From the NCBI RefSeq assembly GCF_004217095.1, contig NZ_SHKO01000003.1, positions 496,001 through 560,000 of the forward strand: a DNA stretch of 64,000 nt, read 5' to 3'. The stretch comes from Advenella incenata. Its GTDB lineage: Bacteria > Pseudomonadota > Gammaproteobacteria > Burkholderiales > Burkholderiaceae_B. Each line of letters opens with the position of its first letter. Position 1 is the stretch's first letter. Position numbers and translations under genes: made by a program. The notes under the pieces are model-generated. The model ran no database searches and was not told the origin of the DNA. It saw nothing but the letters and a program-made list of their open reading frames with translations. Of the stretch, positions 1 to 11,479 are shown piece after piece.

Positions 1-60
1 TGCGACGTCCCTGATGCTCATAAAAGCGGTTCACCTGCTGTGTCGGTACGGCACAACAGC

Positions 61-94
61 CAAAAAGAAGGGGCTCTGTATATTGAGCCCCTTC
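61..94 (-). terminator. Terminator of the cbb operon
   Basis: A perfect 10-bp stem (GAAGGGGCTC at 67-76, GAGCCCCTTC at 85-94) with an 8-base loop is followed, read on the minus strand, by a run of T (61-66 reads CAAAAA on plus). This is the form of an intrinsic terminator for minus-strand transcription and lies about 250 bases beyond the last cbb gene. The rest of 95-344 shows no convincing gene. Confidence 0.75.
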
Positions 95-344
95 GTCATT
101 GCAGCGAACGGTAAAGCGCGGCAGGCAAGTCTTGTCTCTGTTTAGAAGAAAAACCATGACAATGCGGCATGCATCTACATCGCTTATAAATACACCTATA
201 AAAACAAATACAGATAAAGATACTGATTGACGGGGAAACGGGGTCGTCCGAGATCCTGCGTCGCCAGGGGTGCGAGTTGACACCGGAAAAACAATCCTGC
301 CCTGGTTCAGGACTTGATCCGGTGCCAATGCCAACGGGCAGGCT

Positions 345-1400
345 TCAGGCCGCAGCGGCCTGCTGCGCATAGATGCCGGCCATCTTTTCCAACGCTACCG
401 GTTTGATGGCAGAAGCCCGACCTGCGCAGCCAAACGCTTCGAAGCGCTCCTGGCAAATCTGTCGTGCCGCCGCGGTTGCTTCCTTGAAGAATTTGCGCGG
501 ATCAAATTCTGCCGTGTCCTGCATCATGCTGCGGCGCATTGCACCTGTCATTGCCAGCCGGATATCGGTATCGATATTGATCTTGCGCACGCCATTTTTG
601 ATGCCTTCACATATTTCCTCTACCGGCACGCCGTAAGTTTCACGGATGTCGCCGCCATGGTTGCGAATAATGTCTAGCCATTCCTGGGGAACGGAAGATG
701 AGCCGTGCATGACCAGGTGCGTAGTGGGAATGCGCTCGTGGATGGCGCGGATGCGGTCAATGGCCAGAATGTCGCCGGTGGGTTTGCGGGTAAATTTATA
801 GGCGCCGTGGCTGGTGCCTATGGCAATGGCCAGCGCATCCACGCCGGTTCGCGCGACAAAATCGGCGGCCTGTTGCGGATCGGTCAGCAGTTGTTCATGC
901 GACAACACTCCTTGGGCGCCGGAGCCATCTTCTTCGCCCGCCTGGCCCGATTCGAGCGAGCCCAGGCAACCGAGTTCACCTTCGACCGAGACACCGACGC
1001 AGTGGGCCATATCGGCAACCTGTCGCGTAACAGCCACATTATATTCATAGCTTGATGGCGTTTTCATATCGGCCATCAGAGAGCCATCCATCATCACACT
1101 TGAAAAGCCGGAGCGGATCGAGGCCTGGCACACGGCCGGGCTGGCGCCATGGTCCTGATGCATGCACACCGGAATATCGGGATAGGACTCTATGGCGGCT
1201 TCGACTAATCGGCGCAGAAAAGCTTCGCCGGCATACTTTCGTGCGCCGGCAGAGGCCTGCAGAATGACCGGGCTGTCGGTGCTGGATGCGGCCTGCATGA
1301 TTGCCTGGATCTGCTCCAGATTGTTGACATTGAAGGCTGGAATGCCGTAACCATGCTCGGCAGCGTGATCCAGCAGTTGACGTAATGAAACGAGGGCCAT
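345..1400 (-). CDS. cbbA: Class II fructose-bisphosphate aldolase (CbbA type)
   Basis: A 351-residue zinc-dependent aldolase that condenses dihydroxyacetone phosphate with glyceraldehyde 3-phosphate, and with erythrose 4-phosphate in the Calvin cycle. The HQDHG zinc/active-site motif is at residues 81-85, the MHGSSS phosphate loop near 230, and the KINIDTD motif near 272. Length fits the family. An AAGGAGATCAAC ribosome site precedes the ATG. It is the last gene of the cbb operon, 62 bases after cbbT, and a terminator lies downstream. It could also serve glycolysis/gluconeogenesis; the operon position argues for a Calvin-cycle role. Confidence 0.95.
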   Translation of the reverse strand: MALVSLRQLLDHAAEHGYGIPAFNVNNLEQIQAIMQAASSTDSPVILQASAGARKYAGEAFLRRLVEAAIESYPDIPVCMHQDHGASPAVCQASIRSGFSSVMMDGSLMADMKTPSSYEYNVAVTRQVADMAHCVGVSVEGELGCLGSLESGQAGEEDGSGAQGVLSHEQLLTDPQQAADFVARTGVDALAIAIGTSHGAYKFTRKPTGDILAIDRIRAIHERIPTTHLVMHGSSSVPQEWLDIIRNHGGDIRETYGVPVEEICEGIKNGVRKINIDTDIRLAMTGAMRRSMMQDTAEFDPRKFFKEATAAARQICQERFEAFGCAGRASAIKPVALEKMAGIYAQQAAAA

Positions 1401-1462
1401 GTTGATCTCCTTGGGTGGAGCAGGGGGTGTTAAGTAACAGGACCCCCTGCGAACGAATCGTG

Positions 1463-3490
1463 TTATGAAGCTTGATCAAGCAATGCATAAACTGCCTTGC
1501 AGACTGCTTGCGGGTTGAGGCCAAAATAGTCATATAGCTGGCCTGCCGGTGCTGATTCCCCAAAGGTGTCGATGCCAATGGCGATGCCGTTATTGACCAC
1601 ACTGCGCCAAAACCAGCTGGAGCCGGCTTCAATACTGACGCGTGGGATATCCGGGGGAAGGACCTGATCGCGCCATGCTTGCGGCTGGGCAAAGAACAGT
1701 TCCACGCATGGCATGGAGACCACGCGCACCGCAATGCCCTCGTCACGCAAGGCCGCCGCAGCTTTGACGGCGATACCCACCTCTGATCCGGTGGCAATGA
1801 GAACCGCCTGCGCGTGGGGCGCGTCCTGCAGGATATAGCCGCCGCACGCGATCTGCTCGCGTTGCGTTTTTTCGCGGGTAAACGGCGTCAGGTTCTGGCG
1901 CGACAGCATCAGGCAAGCCGGTCCATCTTCTCGCTTCAGTGCCTGCTGCCAGGCAATTGCTGTTTCCTCTCCGTCGCAGGGGCGCCAGACACGGTTGTTG
2001 GGAATGATGCGCAGCGCGCTCAGGTGCTCCACCGGTTGATGGGTGGGGCCGTCTTCGCCCAGTCCGATGGAATCATGAGTAAACACATGAATCACACGCT
2101 GCTTCATGAGTGCGGCCATACGAATGGCATTGCGCGAATAATCGGAGAAGGTCAGGAAGGTGCCGCCATAGGGAATGAATCCCCCATGCAGGGCAAGACC
2201 GTTCATGACTGCAGCCATGCCGAACTCGCGCACGCCGTAGCTTAAATAATTACCCTGACCATGATGATTGACCCAAACAGAAGATTTGACATTAGTCAGA
2301 TTCGAGCCACTGAGATCGGCCGAGCCGCCGAACAGGCCCGGCAGCTCGGGCGTGATGGCTTCGAGCACGATTTGCGAGGCCTTGCGGGTGGCAATATTGC
2401 CGTGTAGCGCCTCGCTGGCGTCCAGCAAATCTTCCAGGGCAAGCAGTGCTTCATCGGGAATATCGCCAGCCAGGCGCCGGGCCAGCTCCCGGGCGTCTTC
2501 GGGATACCGTGCCTGCCAGCGATCAAACTGTTGCTGCCAGAGCAACTGCCGGGCTGCACCTTGCTCGATGGCGTTCCAATCATCGACGACGTCCTGTGGT
2601 AGTTCGAATTCTGCATAGGGCCAGTTTCTTGCCGCCCGCATTGCCGCGATTTCATCGGTGCCCAGCGGGGCGCCGTGGACCGCATGGCTGCCAGCCTTGG
2701 TTGGCGCGCCATGGCCAATATGGGTGCGGCAGCAGATCAGGGTCGGGCGCGCTTGCGCGGCAGGTTGTGACTTTGCCTGAAAGATGGCTGCATCAATCGC
2801 CGCTGCGTCATGTCCATCGACATTGGCAATCACATTCCAGTTGTATGCAGCAAAACGGGCGGCGGTGTCGTCGCTGAACCAGCCTGCTACATCGCCGTCA
2901 ATGGAAATCCCATTATCATCATAGAAGCAGATGAGCTTGCCCAGTCCGAGCGTGCCGGCCAGCGAGCAGGATTCGTGGCTGATGCCTTCCATCAGGCAAC
3001 CGTCGCCGACAAAGACGTAGGTGTAATGGTCTACAATCATATGGCCGGGGTGATTGTAGCGACGCGCCAGTAGTTTTTCGGCAAGCGCCATGCCCACGGC
3101 GTTGGCCAGGCCCTGGCCCAGCGGGCCGGTGGTCGTTTCTACACCGGGCGTCAGACCGACTTCGGGGTGACCAGGCGTGCGCGAATGCAACTGACGGAAT
3201 TGTCGAATTTCGCTGAGCGGCAGATCGTAACCGGTCAGGTGCAGCAGGGCATACAGCAGCATGGATCCGTGACCATTGGACAGCACGAACCGGTCGCGAT
3301 TGAACCAGCCAGGGTCCGCCGGGTTATGGGACAGATGACGCCGCCACAGCACCTGGGCGATGTCGGCCATGCCCATGGGCGCACCAGGATGCCCCGATTG
3401 CGCCTGCTCGACCGCATCGGCGGCCAGAAAACGCAGTGCATCCGCATGGCGGGTTTCTTCAATGGTTATTTTTTCGGCAAGATTCATCAT
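1463..3490 (-). CDS. cbbT: Transketolase
   Basis: A 675-residue thiamine-diphosphate enzyme that transfers two-carbon ketol groups in the regenerative phase of the Calvin cycle and in the pentose phosphate pathway. The N-terminal diphosphate domain has the GDGCLMEG cofactor motif at 162-169. The central pyrimidine domain has the [15 protein letters not shown] region typical of transketolases, and a C-terminal transketolase domain follows. AAGGAG precedes two consecutive ATG codons, so the start is certain to within one residue. It sits between cbbP (7-base gap) and cbbA. Function within the Calvin cycle is inferred from the operon. Confidence 0.95.
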   Translation of the reverse strand: MMNLAEKITIEETRHADALRFLAADAVEQAQSGHPGAPMGMADIAQVLWRRHLSHNPADPGWFNRDRFVLSNGHGSMLLYALLHLTGYDLPLSEIRQFRQLHSRTPGHPEVGLTPGVETTTGPLGQGLANAVGMALAEKLLARRYNHPGHMIVDHYTYVFVGDGCLMEGISHESCSLAGTLGLGKLICFYDDNGISIDGDVAGWFSDDTAARFAAYNWNVIANVDGHDAAAIDAAIFQAKSQPAAQARPTLICCRTHIGHGAPTKAGSHAVHGAPLGTDEIAAMRAARNWPYAEFELPQDVVDDWNAIEQGAARQLLWQQQFDRWQARYPEDARELARRLAGDIPDEALLALEDLLDASEALHGNIATRKASQIVLEAITPELPGLFGGSADLSGSNLTNVKSSVWVNHHGQGNYLSYGVREFGMAAVMNGLALHGGFIPYGGTFLTFSDYSRNAIRMAALMKQRVIHVFTHDSIGLGEDGPTHQPVEHLSALRIIPNNRVWRPCDGEETAIAWQQALKREDGPACLMLSRQNLTPFTREKTQREQIACGGYILQDAPHAQAVLIATGSEVGIAVKAAAALRDEGIAVRVVSMPCVELFFAQPQAWRDQVLPPDIPRVSIEAGSSWFWRSVVNNGIAIGIDTFGESAPAGQLYDYFGLNPQAVCKAVYALLDQAS

Positions 3491-3497
3491 GGTCTCC

Positions 3498-4379
3498 TTA
3501 TGCCTGGGCGGCGCGCTTCTTGCGTTCCATCATGCGCCAGATGAATGGAGTAAAGATCAGTTGCATGGCCAGCTCCATCTTGCCGCCGGGTACGACAATG
3601 GTGTTGGCTCGCGACATAAACGAGTCGTGGACCATATTGAGCAGATACTGAAAATCGATGCCCTTGGGATTGGCAAAGCGAATGACCACAAAGCTCTCGT
3701 CTGGCGCCGGTATGTCTCTTGCAATAAACGGGTTGGACGTATCGACGCAAGGTACGCGCTGAAAGTTGACATGGGTCAGCGAAAACTGCGGGCAAATATG
3801 ATTCACATAGTCGGGCATGCGGCGCAAAATGGTGTCTGTGACCGCTTCAGCCGAATAGCCTCTGGTGGATTTGTCCCGCCACAATTTCTGGATCCATTCG
3901 AGATTGATCACCGGCACCACACCAACCAGCAAATCGGGGTACTGTGCGATATTGACCTTGTCATGCACGACCGCGCCGTGCAGGCCTTCATAAAACAGCA
4001 GATCGGTATCGGCCGGAATATCTTCCCATTCGGTGAAGGTGCCGGGCTCCTGTTTGTAGGGAGCGGCTTCGCGCGCGTCATGCAGGTACTTGCGGCGTTT
4101 ACCCGAACCACTTTCGCTGTAGGTGCGAAACAGGGTTTCCAGTTCGGCAAACAGATTGGTATCTGGCCCGAAATGGCTGAAATTGGCATTGCCGTCTTTT
4201 TCGGCGGCAGCCTGCCGCTCTTTCATTTGCGCGCGGTTATAGCGATGAAAGCTGTCGCCTTCAATGGAAGCGGCAGTCACCCCTTCGCGACGGAATATAT
4301 TTTCGAAGGTTCTGGTCACCGACGTGGTTCCTGCGCCTGAAGAACCGGTAATTGAAATAATCGGGTGGCGTTCTGACAT
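3498..4379 (-). CDS. cbbP: Phosphoribulokinase
   Basis: A 293-residue bacterial phosphoribulokinase that makes ribulose 1,5-bisphosphate, the RuBisCO substrate, from ribulose 5-phosphate and ATP. The P-loop GSSGAGTTS spans residues 12-20, and the family signature with YEGLHG occurs mid-protein. The reading frame stays open upstream to 4721, but homology begins at the ATG at 4377-4379, preceded by an AAAGGG-like ribosome site, so I chose this start. With RuBisCO it defines the Calvin cycle, and it lies between cbbF and cbbT. Octameric bacterial enzymes are activated by NADH; that regulation is family knowledge. Confidence 0.96.
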   Translation of the reverse strand: MSERHPIISITGSSGAGTTSVTRTFENIFRREGVTAASIEGDSFHRYNRAQMKERQAAAEKDGNANFSHFGPDTNLFAELETLFRTYSESGSGKRRKYLHDAREAAPYKQEPGTFTEWEDIPADTDLLFYEGLHGAVVHDKVNIAQYPDLLVGVVPVINLEWIQKLWRDKSTRGYSAEAVTDTILRRMPDYVNHICPQFSLTHVNFQRVPCVDTSNPFIARDIPAPDESFVVIRFANPKGIDFQYLLNMVHDSFMSRANTIVVPGGKMELAMQLIFTPFIWRMMERKKRAAQA

Positions 4380-4482
4380 GATTCTGGCCCTTTGATAAAT
4401 GAAAGATGGCGTTATTGCCGGCATGGTGCAAAGGCGTCTGGCAACGGCGATGCCGGCTGCCGGGGCCTGTGCACATGGCGGT

Positions 4483-5565
4483 TCATAGCATGTTCGGCGA
4501 TTCGGTGAACAGGCTGCGTTCGTGGAAAAGTGGGTTGGGCGAGTCGACCCTTCGCGGATGCTTGTGATATTGCTCGATCCGCTCCACTTCGTTTTTGGAG
4601 CCGAAGATAAACCCGATACGCTGGTGAATTTCGGTGGGAACGACCTGCATGACCGGCTCATGCCCGGTACTGGCACGCCCCCCTGCCTGCTCCATGATAA
4701 AACCGATAGGATTGGCTTCATATAACAGGCGCAACCTGCCGTTTCGGGCCGGTAGCTTATTATCCCGAGGATATAGAAACACGCCGCCGCGCATCAGGAT
4801 CCGGTGCGCCTCGGCAACCAGCGATGCGATCCAGCGCATGTTGAAATCCTTGCCGCGTTCGCCTGTTTTACCGGCAATGCACTCATCAACATAGCGGCGC
4901 ACCGGTTCGTCCCAAAAGCGACTGTTGGAGGTATTGATAGCGAACTCGTTGCTGTCCTCCGGAATTTTCAGATTGGGGTGGGTCAGCATGAACTCGCCAA
5001 CCAGCGGGCAAAGCGTGAAAGCATGGACGCCGTTGCCCACCGACAGCACGAGCATCGTAGACGGGCCATAGATAGCATAGCCGGCGGCCACCTGTTCGAC
5101 ACCCGGTTGCAGATAGTCTTTGACCGAGGTCGTGCGTCGTGAGTCGGGTGCGCGCAGCACCGAGAAAATGCTGCCGACAGCAACATTCACGTCAATGTTG
5201 GATGAACCGTCAAGCGGATCGAACAGCAGCAGATACCGTCCGCGGCTATATGGCTTGGGAATGCTGTAGGGTTCATCCAGCTCTTCGGACACCATGCCGG
5301 CCAGTTGTCCTCCCCACTGATTTCCTTCGATGAACAGATCGTTGCTCAGAATGTCCAGCTTCTTCTGGTCCTCGCCCTGCACATTGGTGGAGTCGGCACT
5401 GCCATTGACACCGGCCAGGACGCCGCAGGCGATGGCATGGGAAATTCTGCGGCAGACCAGCGCGATATTGAGTATCACGCTATTGAAGTCTCCACCGGCC
5501 TCGGGAAAGCGGCGCCGCTCGTCGATCAGAAACTGGGTCAGGGTAGGTCGTTGCGGTGTTTGCAT
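4483..5565 (-). CDS. cbbF: Class I fructose-1,6-bisphosphatase
   Basis: A 360-residue class I fructose-1,6-bisphosphatase, which in cbb operons also hydrolyses sedoheptulose 1,7-bisphosphate. The metal/substrate motif DPLDGSSN is present in the first half, and length fits the class. The frame opens eight codons earlier, but GAGGAG lies 7 bases before the ATG at 5563-5565 (protein begins MQTPQRP), which decides the start. It follows cbbY and precedes cbbP. Confidence 0.95.
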   Translation of the reverse strand: MQTPQRPTLTQFLIDERRRFPEAGGDFNSVILNIALVCRRISHAIACGVLAGVNGSADSTNVQGEDQKKLDILSNDLFIEGNQWGGQLAGMVSEELDEPYSIPKPYSRGRYLLLFDPLDGSSNIDVNVAVGSIFSVLRAPDSRRTTSVKDYLQPGVEQVAAGYAIYGPSTMLVLSVGNGVHAFTLCPLVGEFMLTHPNLKIPEDSNEFAINTSNSRFWDEPVRRYVDECIAGKTGERGKDFNMRWIASLVAEAHRILMRGGVFLYPRDNKLPARNGRLRLLYEANPIGFIMEQAGGRASTGHEPVMQVVPTEIHQRIGFIFGSKNEVERIEQYHKHPRRVDSPNPLFHERSLFTESPNML

Positions 5566-5619
5566 GAATGTCTCCTCGATTTGAATCATTTGCTGCTGCG
5601 CCTTCGGTTGGCTTGGCCT

Positions 5620-6384
5620 TTAGCCGGCCTTGAGCAGGGGATCTGCGTGCAGGCATTTGAGCGTGAACAGATCCACCATGGTCTGATGGATTCCGTTGCC
5701 CGGTGGAACCGGCAGATCAGGATCGCCCAGATGCGGTAGCACCAGCATGGCACCGGAAAAATCCTGGCCAGCGGTGTAATGGGTGGGCGTAATGATGGTT
5801 GAAATACCAGCTCGAGCCGCTGCCCGCAATCCGTTTTCCGAATCTTCAAATGCAATACAGTTTGTTGCTTCCACATCCAGTTCGGCCAGTGCCTGCAGAT
5901 AGACGTCGGGTTCGGGCTTTTTCTTGCCAGGCGTGCGGGCATCGCAAACTGCAACGAAAAACTTCCTCCAGTCCGACCCCAGGCAGTGATGCAGCAGGGC
6001 CTGTACGTTGGCGGCGGTGGTGGTGGTGGCAATGGCTAGCGGTATGCCTGCACAATAGGCGTCGATAATCAAGCGGTGAATGCCTGGACGCAAGGTGACC
6101 TGGCCGTTGTCGATCAGTCGTGCATATTCCTCGGTCTTGATGGCATGAACTTCGCGGATCTTTCTGGCGGCTTGCAATGTACTTGCGCCTTCAGGATCAA
6201 TGGACAGCCAGTAGTGCGCCATGCGCTCTTTGCCGCCGCTGATGGTCAGCAATTGTGCGTACAGGTCTTCGTCCCAGTACCAATCGAGTCCGGCCAGAAT
6301 AAAAGCGGTATTGAATGCGCGCAGATGTACGGTTTCAGTATCAGCCAGTGTGCCATCTACATCAAAGATCAGTGCCTTGAGCAT
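5620..6384 (-). CDS. cbbY: HAD-family phosphatase CbbY
   Basis: A haloacid-dehalogenase-family phosphatase of 254 residues. In photosynthetic organisms CbbY dephosphorylates xylulose 1,5-bisphosphate, an inhibitory misfire product of RuBisCO. The catalytic motif DVDGTLADTE begins at residue 8 (Asp8 nucleophile, Asp10 acid/base), and motif III/IV residues occur in KKKPEPDVY and EDSENG. The start at 6382-6384 is set by a GGGAG ribosome site; an upstream in-frame ATG lacks one. It begins one base after the cbbX stop, so the pair is probably translationally coupled. Confidence 0.93.
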   Translation of the reverse strand: MLKALIFDVDGTLADTETVHLRAFNTAFILAGLDWYWDEDLYAQLLTISGGKERMAHYWLSIDPEGASTLQAARKIREVHAIKTEEYARLIDNGQVTLRPGIHRLIIDAYCAGIPLAIATTTTAANVQALLHHCLGSDWRKFFVAVCDARTPGKKKPEPDVYLQALAELDVEATNCIAFEDSENGLRAAARAGISTIITPTHYTAGQDFSGAMLVLPHLGDPDLPVPPGNGIHQTMVDLFTLKCLHADPLLKAG

Positions 6385-6385
6385 G

Positions 6386-7354
6386 TTATGTCTCCCTGTC
6401 GTTTTCGGGGTGATCATGCCGGATGCTGGCTTGCGGGTCGGCAGTGGATGCTTCAGAAAAGACCCGGCTGGCCCGAATATCCTGGGCGCTGATCGTTTGC
6501 AGTGCGGCGTCGCTGACGTTGTCCGGATCGCGCATCAGTCTGGACGCGTGACGCAGGCGGGCGCGCTCCAGCGCATTGCGGACACTGCGGGCATTGGCAA
6601 AATAAGGCTGCTGCATGCGCTTGACGATGTATTGAGAGAACGCCTGCTGCGCCGGTTCGTCAAAGCGATATTGCATGCCCTCGAGCATGATGTCTGCAAT
6701 TTTTTCCAGTTCTTCGGGTGCGTAGTCGGGAAAATCGATATGGTGGGCAACGCGCGAGGACATGCCCGGGTTGGAAGAGAAAAAGCGATCCATCCTGTCC
6801 TTGTAACCGGCAAAAATGACCACGAGATCGTCACGATTGTTCTCCATGACCTGAAGCAGGATTTCAATCGATTCCTGGCCATAATCACGTTCGTTTTCGG
6901 GTCGGTAAAGGTAATAGGCCTCATCAATGAACAGTACGCCGCCCATGGCCTTTTTCAGTACCTCCTTGGTTTTCGGCGCCGTATGCCCGATGTATTGCCC
7001 GACCAGATCGTCGCGCGTCACCGCCACAAGATGGCCGCGACGCAGGTAGCCCAGCTGATGCAGTATTTGCGCCATACGCATTGCAACCGTGGTTTTCCCC
7101 GTTCCAGGATTGCCCGTGAAACTCATATGCAAGCTGGGTGCGCCGGTACGCAGTCCACGTTCGGCGCGCAGTTTGTCAACCAGAAGCAGTGCGGCAATAT
7201 CCTGGATGCGTTGCTTGACCGGCGCCAAACCCACCAGTTCGCGATCGAGCTGCTGCAAGGTGGCGGCAATCGCCTGACGATCTTCTGACGCCGTGCTGTT
7301 GCGCGCTGTCTGTGCTTTTTCCGGTGTCGCGACGTTTAGTGTGGTTTGCGCCAT
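6386..7354 (-). CDS. cbbX: Red-type RuBisCO activase CbbX (AAA+)
   Basis: A 322-residue AAA+ ATPase that remodels inhibited red-type RuBisCO by pulling on the C-terminus of the large subunit. Walker A (GNPGTGKT) is at 81-88, Walker B (FIDEAYYLY) follows, and a C-terminal helical domain is present. An N-terminal extension of about 35 residues is low complexity, and the C-terminus is unusually polar and charged. It lies directly after cbbL-cbbS, the standard red-type order. CbbX is activated by ribulose bisphosphate in characterised homologues. Confidence 0.96.
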   Translation of the reverse strand: MAQTTLNVATPEKAQTARNSTASEDRQAIAATLQQLDRELVGLAPVKQRIQDIAALLLVDKLRAERGLRTGAPSLHMSFTGNPGTGKTTVAMRMAQILHQLGYLRRGHLVAVTRDDLVGQYIGHTAPKTKEVLKKAMGGVLFIDEAYYLYRPENERDYGQESIEILLQVMENNRDDLVVIFAGYKDRMDRFFSSNPGMSSRVAHHIDFPDYAPEELEKIADIMLEGMQYRFDEPAQQAFSQYIVKRMQQPYFANARSVRNALERARLRHASRLMRDPDNVSDAALQTISAQDIRASRVFSEASTADPQASIRHDHPENDRET

Positions 7355-7381
7355 GGTCTTCTCCTTTAGCGTGGGTATAAC

Positions 7382-7404
7382 GCCGGGGCAATGCGGGCCC
7401 CGGC
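7382..7404 (-). promoter_or_regulatory. Hairpin between cbbS and cbbX
   Basis: A perfect 8-bp GC-only stem (GCCGGGGC at 7382-7389, GCCCCGGC at 7397-7404) with a 7-base loop lies between the cbbS stop and the cbbX ribosome site. On the minus strand it is not followed by a T run, so it is more likely a transcript-stabilising or partial-termination element than a full terminator. A weak terminator after the RuBisCO genes is known from other cbb operons; the role here is inferred. Confidence 0.55.
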
Positions 7405-7420
7405 AGGCAGGCTCAATGCA

Positions 7421-7840
7421 TCAGTAGCGGCTGCCTTCGGCGGCTGCAGTCACTGCATAGCTCTCGATCGTGTAGCGCATGCGTCGTCCGTCGATCTCCT
7501 GGCGAACCAGACGAAAGCCCGGTTCATGAGCGGGACGGTTGACGATGAATGACATGACCACGGACTCCACGGTATGAGTGGAGTCAAACGCTGTGACGCG
7601 AATATAGTGATTCGGGAAGGTATTGCGTGCCTGTTCGATCTCCTGCAATATGCCGGCGGCATCGCGCAGGTCGAACATGGGGTTGCCGAACATCTCCCAG
7701 AAAGTATTGCGCGGATGCGGATCATCGGTATATTCAATGCCGACCGCCCAGCCGTTATCCAGGCAATATTGCAACTGTTTGGTGATCTGTTCGTTGGTCA
7801 GATCAGGAAGAAACGAGAAGGTCCCTTGTGTAATTCGCAT
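7421..7840 (-). CDS. cbbS: RuBisCO small subunit, red type
   Basis: A 139-residue form I RuBisCO small subunit that caps the L8 core. The N-terminal motif (FSFLPDLT, then the region ending YTDDPHPRN) and the long C-terminal tail past VTAFDST are typical of red-type small subunits, whose C-terminal extension forms a beta-hairpin in the central pore. It lies 66 bases after cbbL. Its start is supported by an AGAGA-rich ribosome region before the ATG. Confidence 0.97.
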   Translation of the reverse strand: MRITQGTFSFLPDLTNEQITKQLQYCLDNGWAVGIEYTDDPHPRNTFWEMFGNPMFDLRDAAGILQEIEQARNTFPNHYIRVTAFDSTHTVESVVMSFIVNRPAHEPGFRLVRQEIDGRRMRYTIESYAVTAAAEGSRY

Positions 7841-7906
7841 GATGTTCTCTCTTGTCGTAAAGTGCTGTGGTCTTGGCCTGCCTGTGTGCTTATTGCCTCT
7901 GTGATT

Positions 7907-9373
<1,467 letters not shown>

Positions 9374-9486
9374 CTATCTCCTGAGTGCCTTGCATGATCA
9401 AGCCGGCAGGATGCTGCGTCTGACCGGTATGAACAAACTATACAAATGGTCATGCTTGAGGTCTAATAATAAATATCGAAGAAAAC

Positions 9487-9502
9487 ATAAGCACAGGCTT
9501 AT
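9487..9502. promoter_or_regulatory. Palindromic CbbR-type operator in cbbR-cbbL intergenic region
   Basis: A perfect inverted repeat ATAAGC-ACAG-GCTTAT lies 8 bases before the cbbR start and about 115 bases before cbbL. It contains TAA-N8-TTA, compatible with the TNA-N7/8-TNA pattern reported for CbbR sites. The position fits a site through which CbbR represses itself and activates the cbb operon. Assignment is inference from pattern and location. Confidence 0.6.
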
Positions 9503-9510
9503 AGATCACT

Positions 9511-10422
9511 ATGCGACGTTACACACTGAGACAGCTGGATACCTTTCTGGAAGTGGCCCGTGCCGAGTCTGTATCCAAGGCGGCAGAGAAGTTGCACGTG
9601 ACGCAACCTGCTGTTTCGACGCAACTGCGACAACTGGAAGATGCACTTGGCGTCGCGCTGGTGGAAGCCAATGGCAGACAGATCCGCCTGACCGCAGCAG
9701 GGCGCGAGGTTGAGCAATACGCCATTGCGGCTACGTCGCAGCTCAGTCAGCTTGACGATGCGGTCGAAGGATTGAAAGGGCTGCAGCGCGGGCGCATCAA
9801 CCTGGGGATCGTGGGTACGGCAAAATATTTTGTTCCCATGCTGCTGGTGCATTTTCGCAAGCGTTTTCCCGGCATCGAAATCGCGCTGCAGATACAGAAT
9901 CGTGATCAGATTTTCAATATGCTTGAGCGCAATGAACTGGATCTGGCCATAACCGGCAGGGTGCCCGAAAGGCTCGATTGTCTGTCCGAGGCCTTTGCCA
10001 CCAATCCCCTCGGTTTTGTAAGCGCGCCGGAGCATCCGCTGTCACGCCGTCGCCAGGCGCCGCTGTCCATTTTCAATGATATCGATTTCGTGGTGAGAGA
10101 AGCCGGCTCGGGAACACGGGCGACCATGGAGAGCATTTTTGCCCAGAACAACATCAGCCCGCGTATTGTGATGGAGATGCCCAGCAATGAATCCATCAAG
10201 CAAGCGGTGATGGCGGGCATGGGGCTGACCTTTCTGTCATTGCGTACGGTACGGCATGAGCTTGCCGCAGGGCACCTGGCTTTGCTGGATATCCAGGGTA
10301 CGCCTATTTTGCGGCAGTGGCGCGTTGCGCATCTGCGTACCAAAAAGCTGGCGCCCGCTGCCCTGGGCCTGAAGGCATTTTTGATCAGCGATGGCGCCGC
10401 CCTGATCAACGTCTGGGCGTGA
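9511..10422 (+). CDS. cbbR: LysR-type regulator of the cbb operon
   Basis: A 303-residue LysR-family transcription factor: N-terminal winged helix-turn-helix (residues about 1-62, with SKAAEKLHVTQPAVSTQLR) and a C-terminal effector-binding domain. It is divergent from cbbL across a 140-base spacer carrying a perfect palindrome, the usual arrangement for CbbR, which senses metabolites such as RuBP, PEP or NADPH in other species. The ligand here is unknown. Confidence 0.93.
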   Translation: MRRYTLRQLDTFLEVARAESVSKAAEKLHVTQPAVSTQLRQLEDALGVALVEANGRQIRLTAAGREVEQYAIAATSQLSQLDDAVEGLKGLQRGRINLGIVGTAKYFVPMLLVHFRKRFPGIEIALQIQNRDQIFNMLERNELDLAITGRVPERLDCLSEAFATNPLGFVSAPEHPLSRRRQAPLSIFNDIDFVVREAGSGTRATMESIFAQNNISPRIVMEMPSNESIKQAVMAGMGLTFLSLRTVRHELAAGHLALLDIQGTPILRQWRVAHLRTKKLAPAALGLKAFLISDGAALINVWA

Positions 10423-10682
10423 GAGCGTAACGGTACACTTTGTCACGCATGCGTCACAGTTGGTGTGTTCAGGGGCCGCTATTTTACCTGTGCCGTGCGC
10501 ACTGGGCGTTCACTGCCACATTGACCTGTTGCCAGTAAGTCCGCAGATGCCCGCAGGCAAAGGGACCACGGGGCCGGCAAGCATTATGTCGGAAAAAGCC
10601 CGGCTGCCTGACAATTCTGGTACGAATATTGCTTTTGTTAACCTGGAGCCAATATATAAAAATATAAGACCAGGAGAGGGAC

Positions 10683-11309
10683 ATGTGGGTAGTCAAGCTT
10701 GACGGTGCTCTGGCTCATGATGACACGTTGCAGGATTGGGTTGACGAACTGAGTACTGTCGGCGGGGGGCGCGTCATTATTGTGCCTGGTCGCTGGCATG
10801 GCGCAGATTTTGTCCGGGAGATGAAATCACGCTGGCAATTGGACCGCCTGGTAACGCACAATATGTTGCTGCTTACCGGCGCGCAGTACGGGTTGCTGAT
10901 CAGCAGCATGGCGCCGCAGATCAGTCCGGTGCTGGATGCGCGCCATGTGCGCCAGACGCTGCAGCGGGGCGGCGTCGCGCTATGGATGCCGCTGTCCTTG
11001 ATGCGCGATATACCGGATGATCTGACCGATTCGACGATTTCATCCGATAGCATTGCGGCCTGGCTGGCGACACATTTGAATGCAGAAAGGTTGATTCTGG
11101 TAAAGACGCGACCCTTTTTCTCGAACGTGAATGTAGCGCAGCATATTCGTGACGGCGTGCTGGATGAAGGATTCCGAAAGTACGCAGATAAACTGGCTTG
11201 CCCGGTGACGTTGCTGCATAAAAGCGAGCTGTCACGTTTTCATTTAATGCTGCTCAATGGCAGCAGTTCGGATTTGCTGGACCGGGCAGGAGAAACAATT
11301 AGGGGGTAA
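10683..11309 (+). CDS. Amino-acid-kinase-fold protein, C1-cofactor (MfnE-like) type
   Basis: A 208-residue member of the aspartate/glutamate/uridylate kinase fold. The C-terminal half, with TSDSIAAWLA-like wording (ISSDSIAAWLA) followed by AERLILVKT, matches the group encoded in methylotroph clusters for methanopterin/methylofuran-type cofactor synthesis. The function there is thought to resemble the archaeal furan phosphate kinase MfnE. Both glycine-rich nucleotide loops look eroded: VVKLDGAL instead of the usual VVKLGGSL, and VPGRWHGAD where relatives have a GGG run. It may therefore be inactive or altered. AGGAG precedes the ATG. It sits alone between cbbR and the b561 gene. Family placement is fairly firm; the substrate is inference. 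Confidence 0.65.
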   Translation: MWVVKLDGALAHDDTLQDWVDELSTVGGGRVIIVPGRWHGADFVREMKSRWQLDRLVTHNMLLLTGAQYGLLISSMAPQISPVLDARHVRQTLQRGGVALWMPLSLMRDIPDDLTDSTISSDSIAAWLATHLNAERLILVKTRPFFSNVNVAQHIRDGVLDEGFRKYADKLACPVTLLHKSELSRFHLMLLNGSSSDLLDRAGETIRG

Positions 11310-11323
11310 ATGGCAATTGCCAT
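11310..11323. repeat. 14-bp perfect palindrome after the kinase-fold gene
   Basis: ATGGCAATTGCCAT directly follows the TAA stop at 11309. It is fully self-complementary without a loop, so more like a protein-binding site than a terminator; a T-rich stretch follows about 15 bases later. No function can be assigned. Confidence 0.4.
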
Positions 11324-11479
11324 CTCTGCTATGCATTTTTATTTTCGCATACATTAAGGTGGTTGCCGGCAATGACATAGGTGGTCAGTCGTGATAGAGT
11401 TCAGTCAGACGGTCAGTTCTTTGGGACCGGCAGGGTTAATCAATAAAACCGGCATACATAGCCGAAGGGGATGACATAC

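Noticed and set aside
10440-10460. Palindrome ACGCATGCGT after cbbR
   Set aside because: Short and without a terminator-like run or promoter context.
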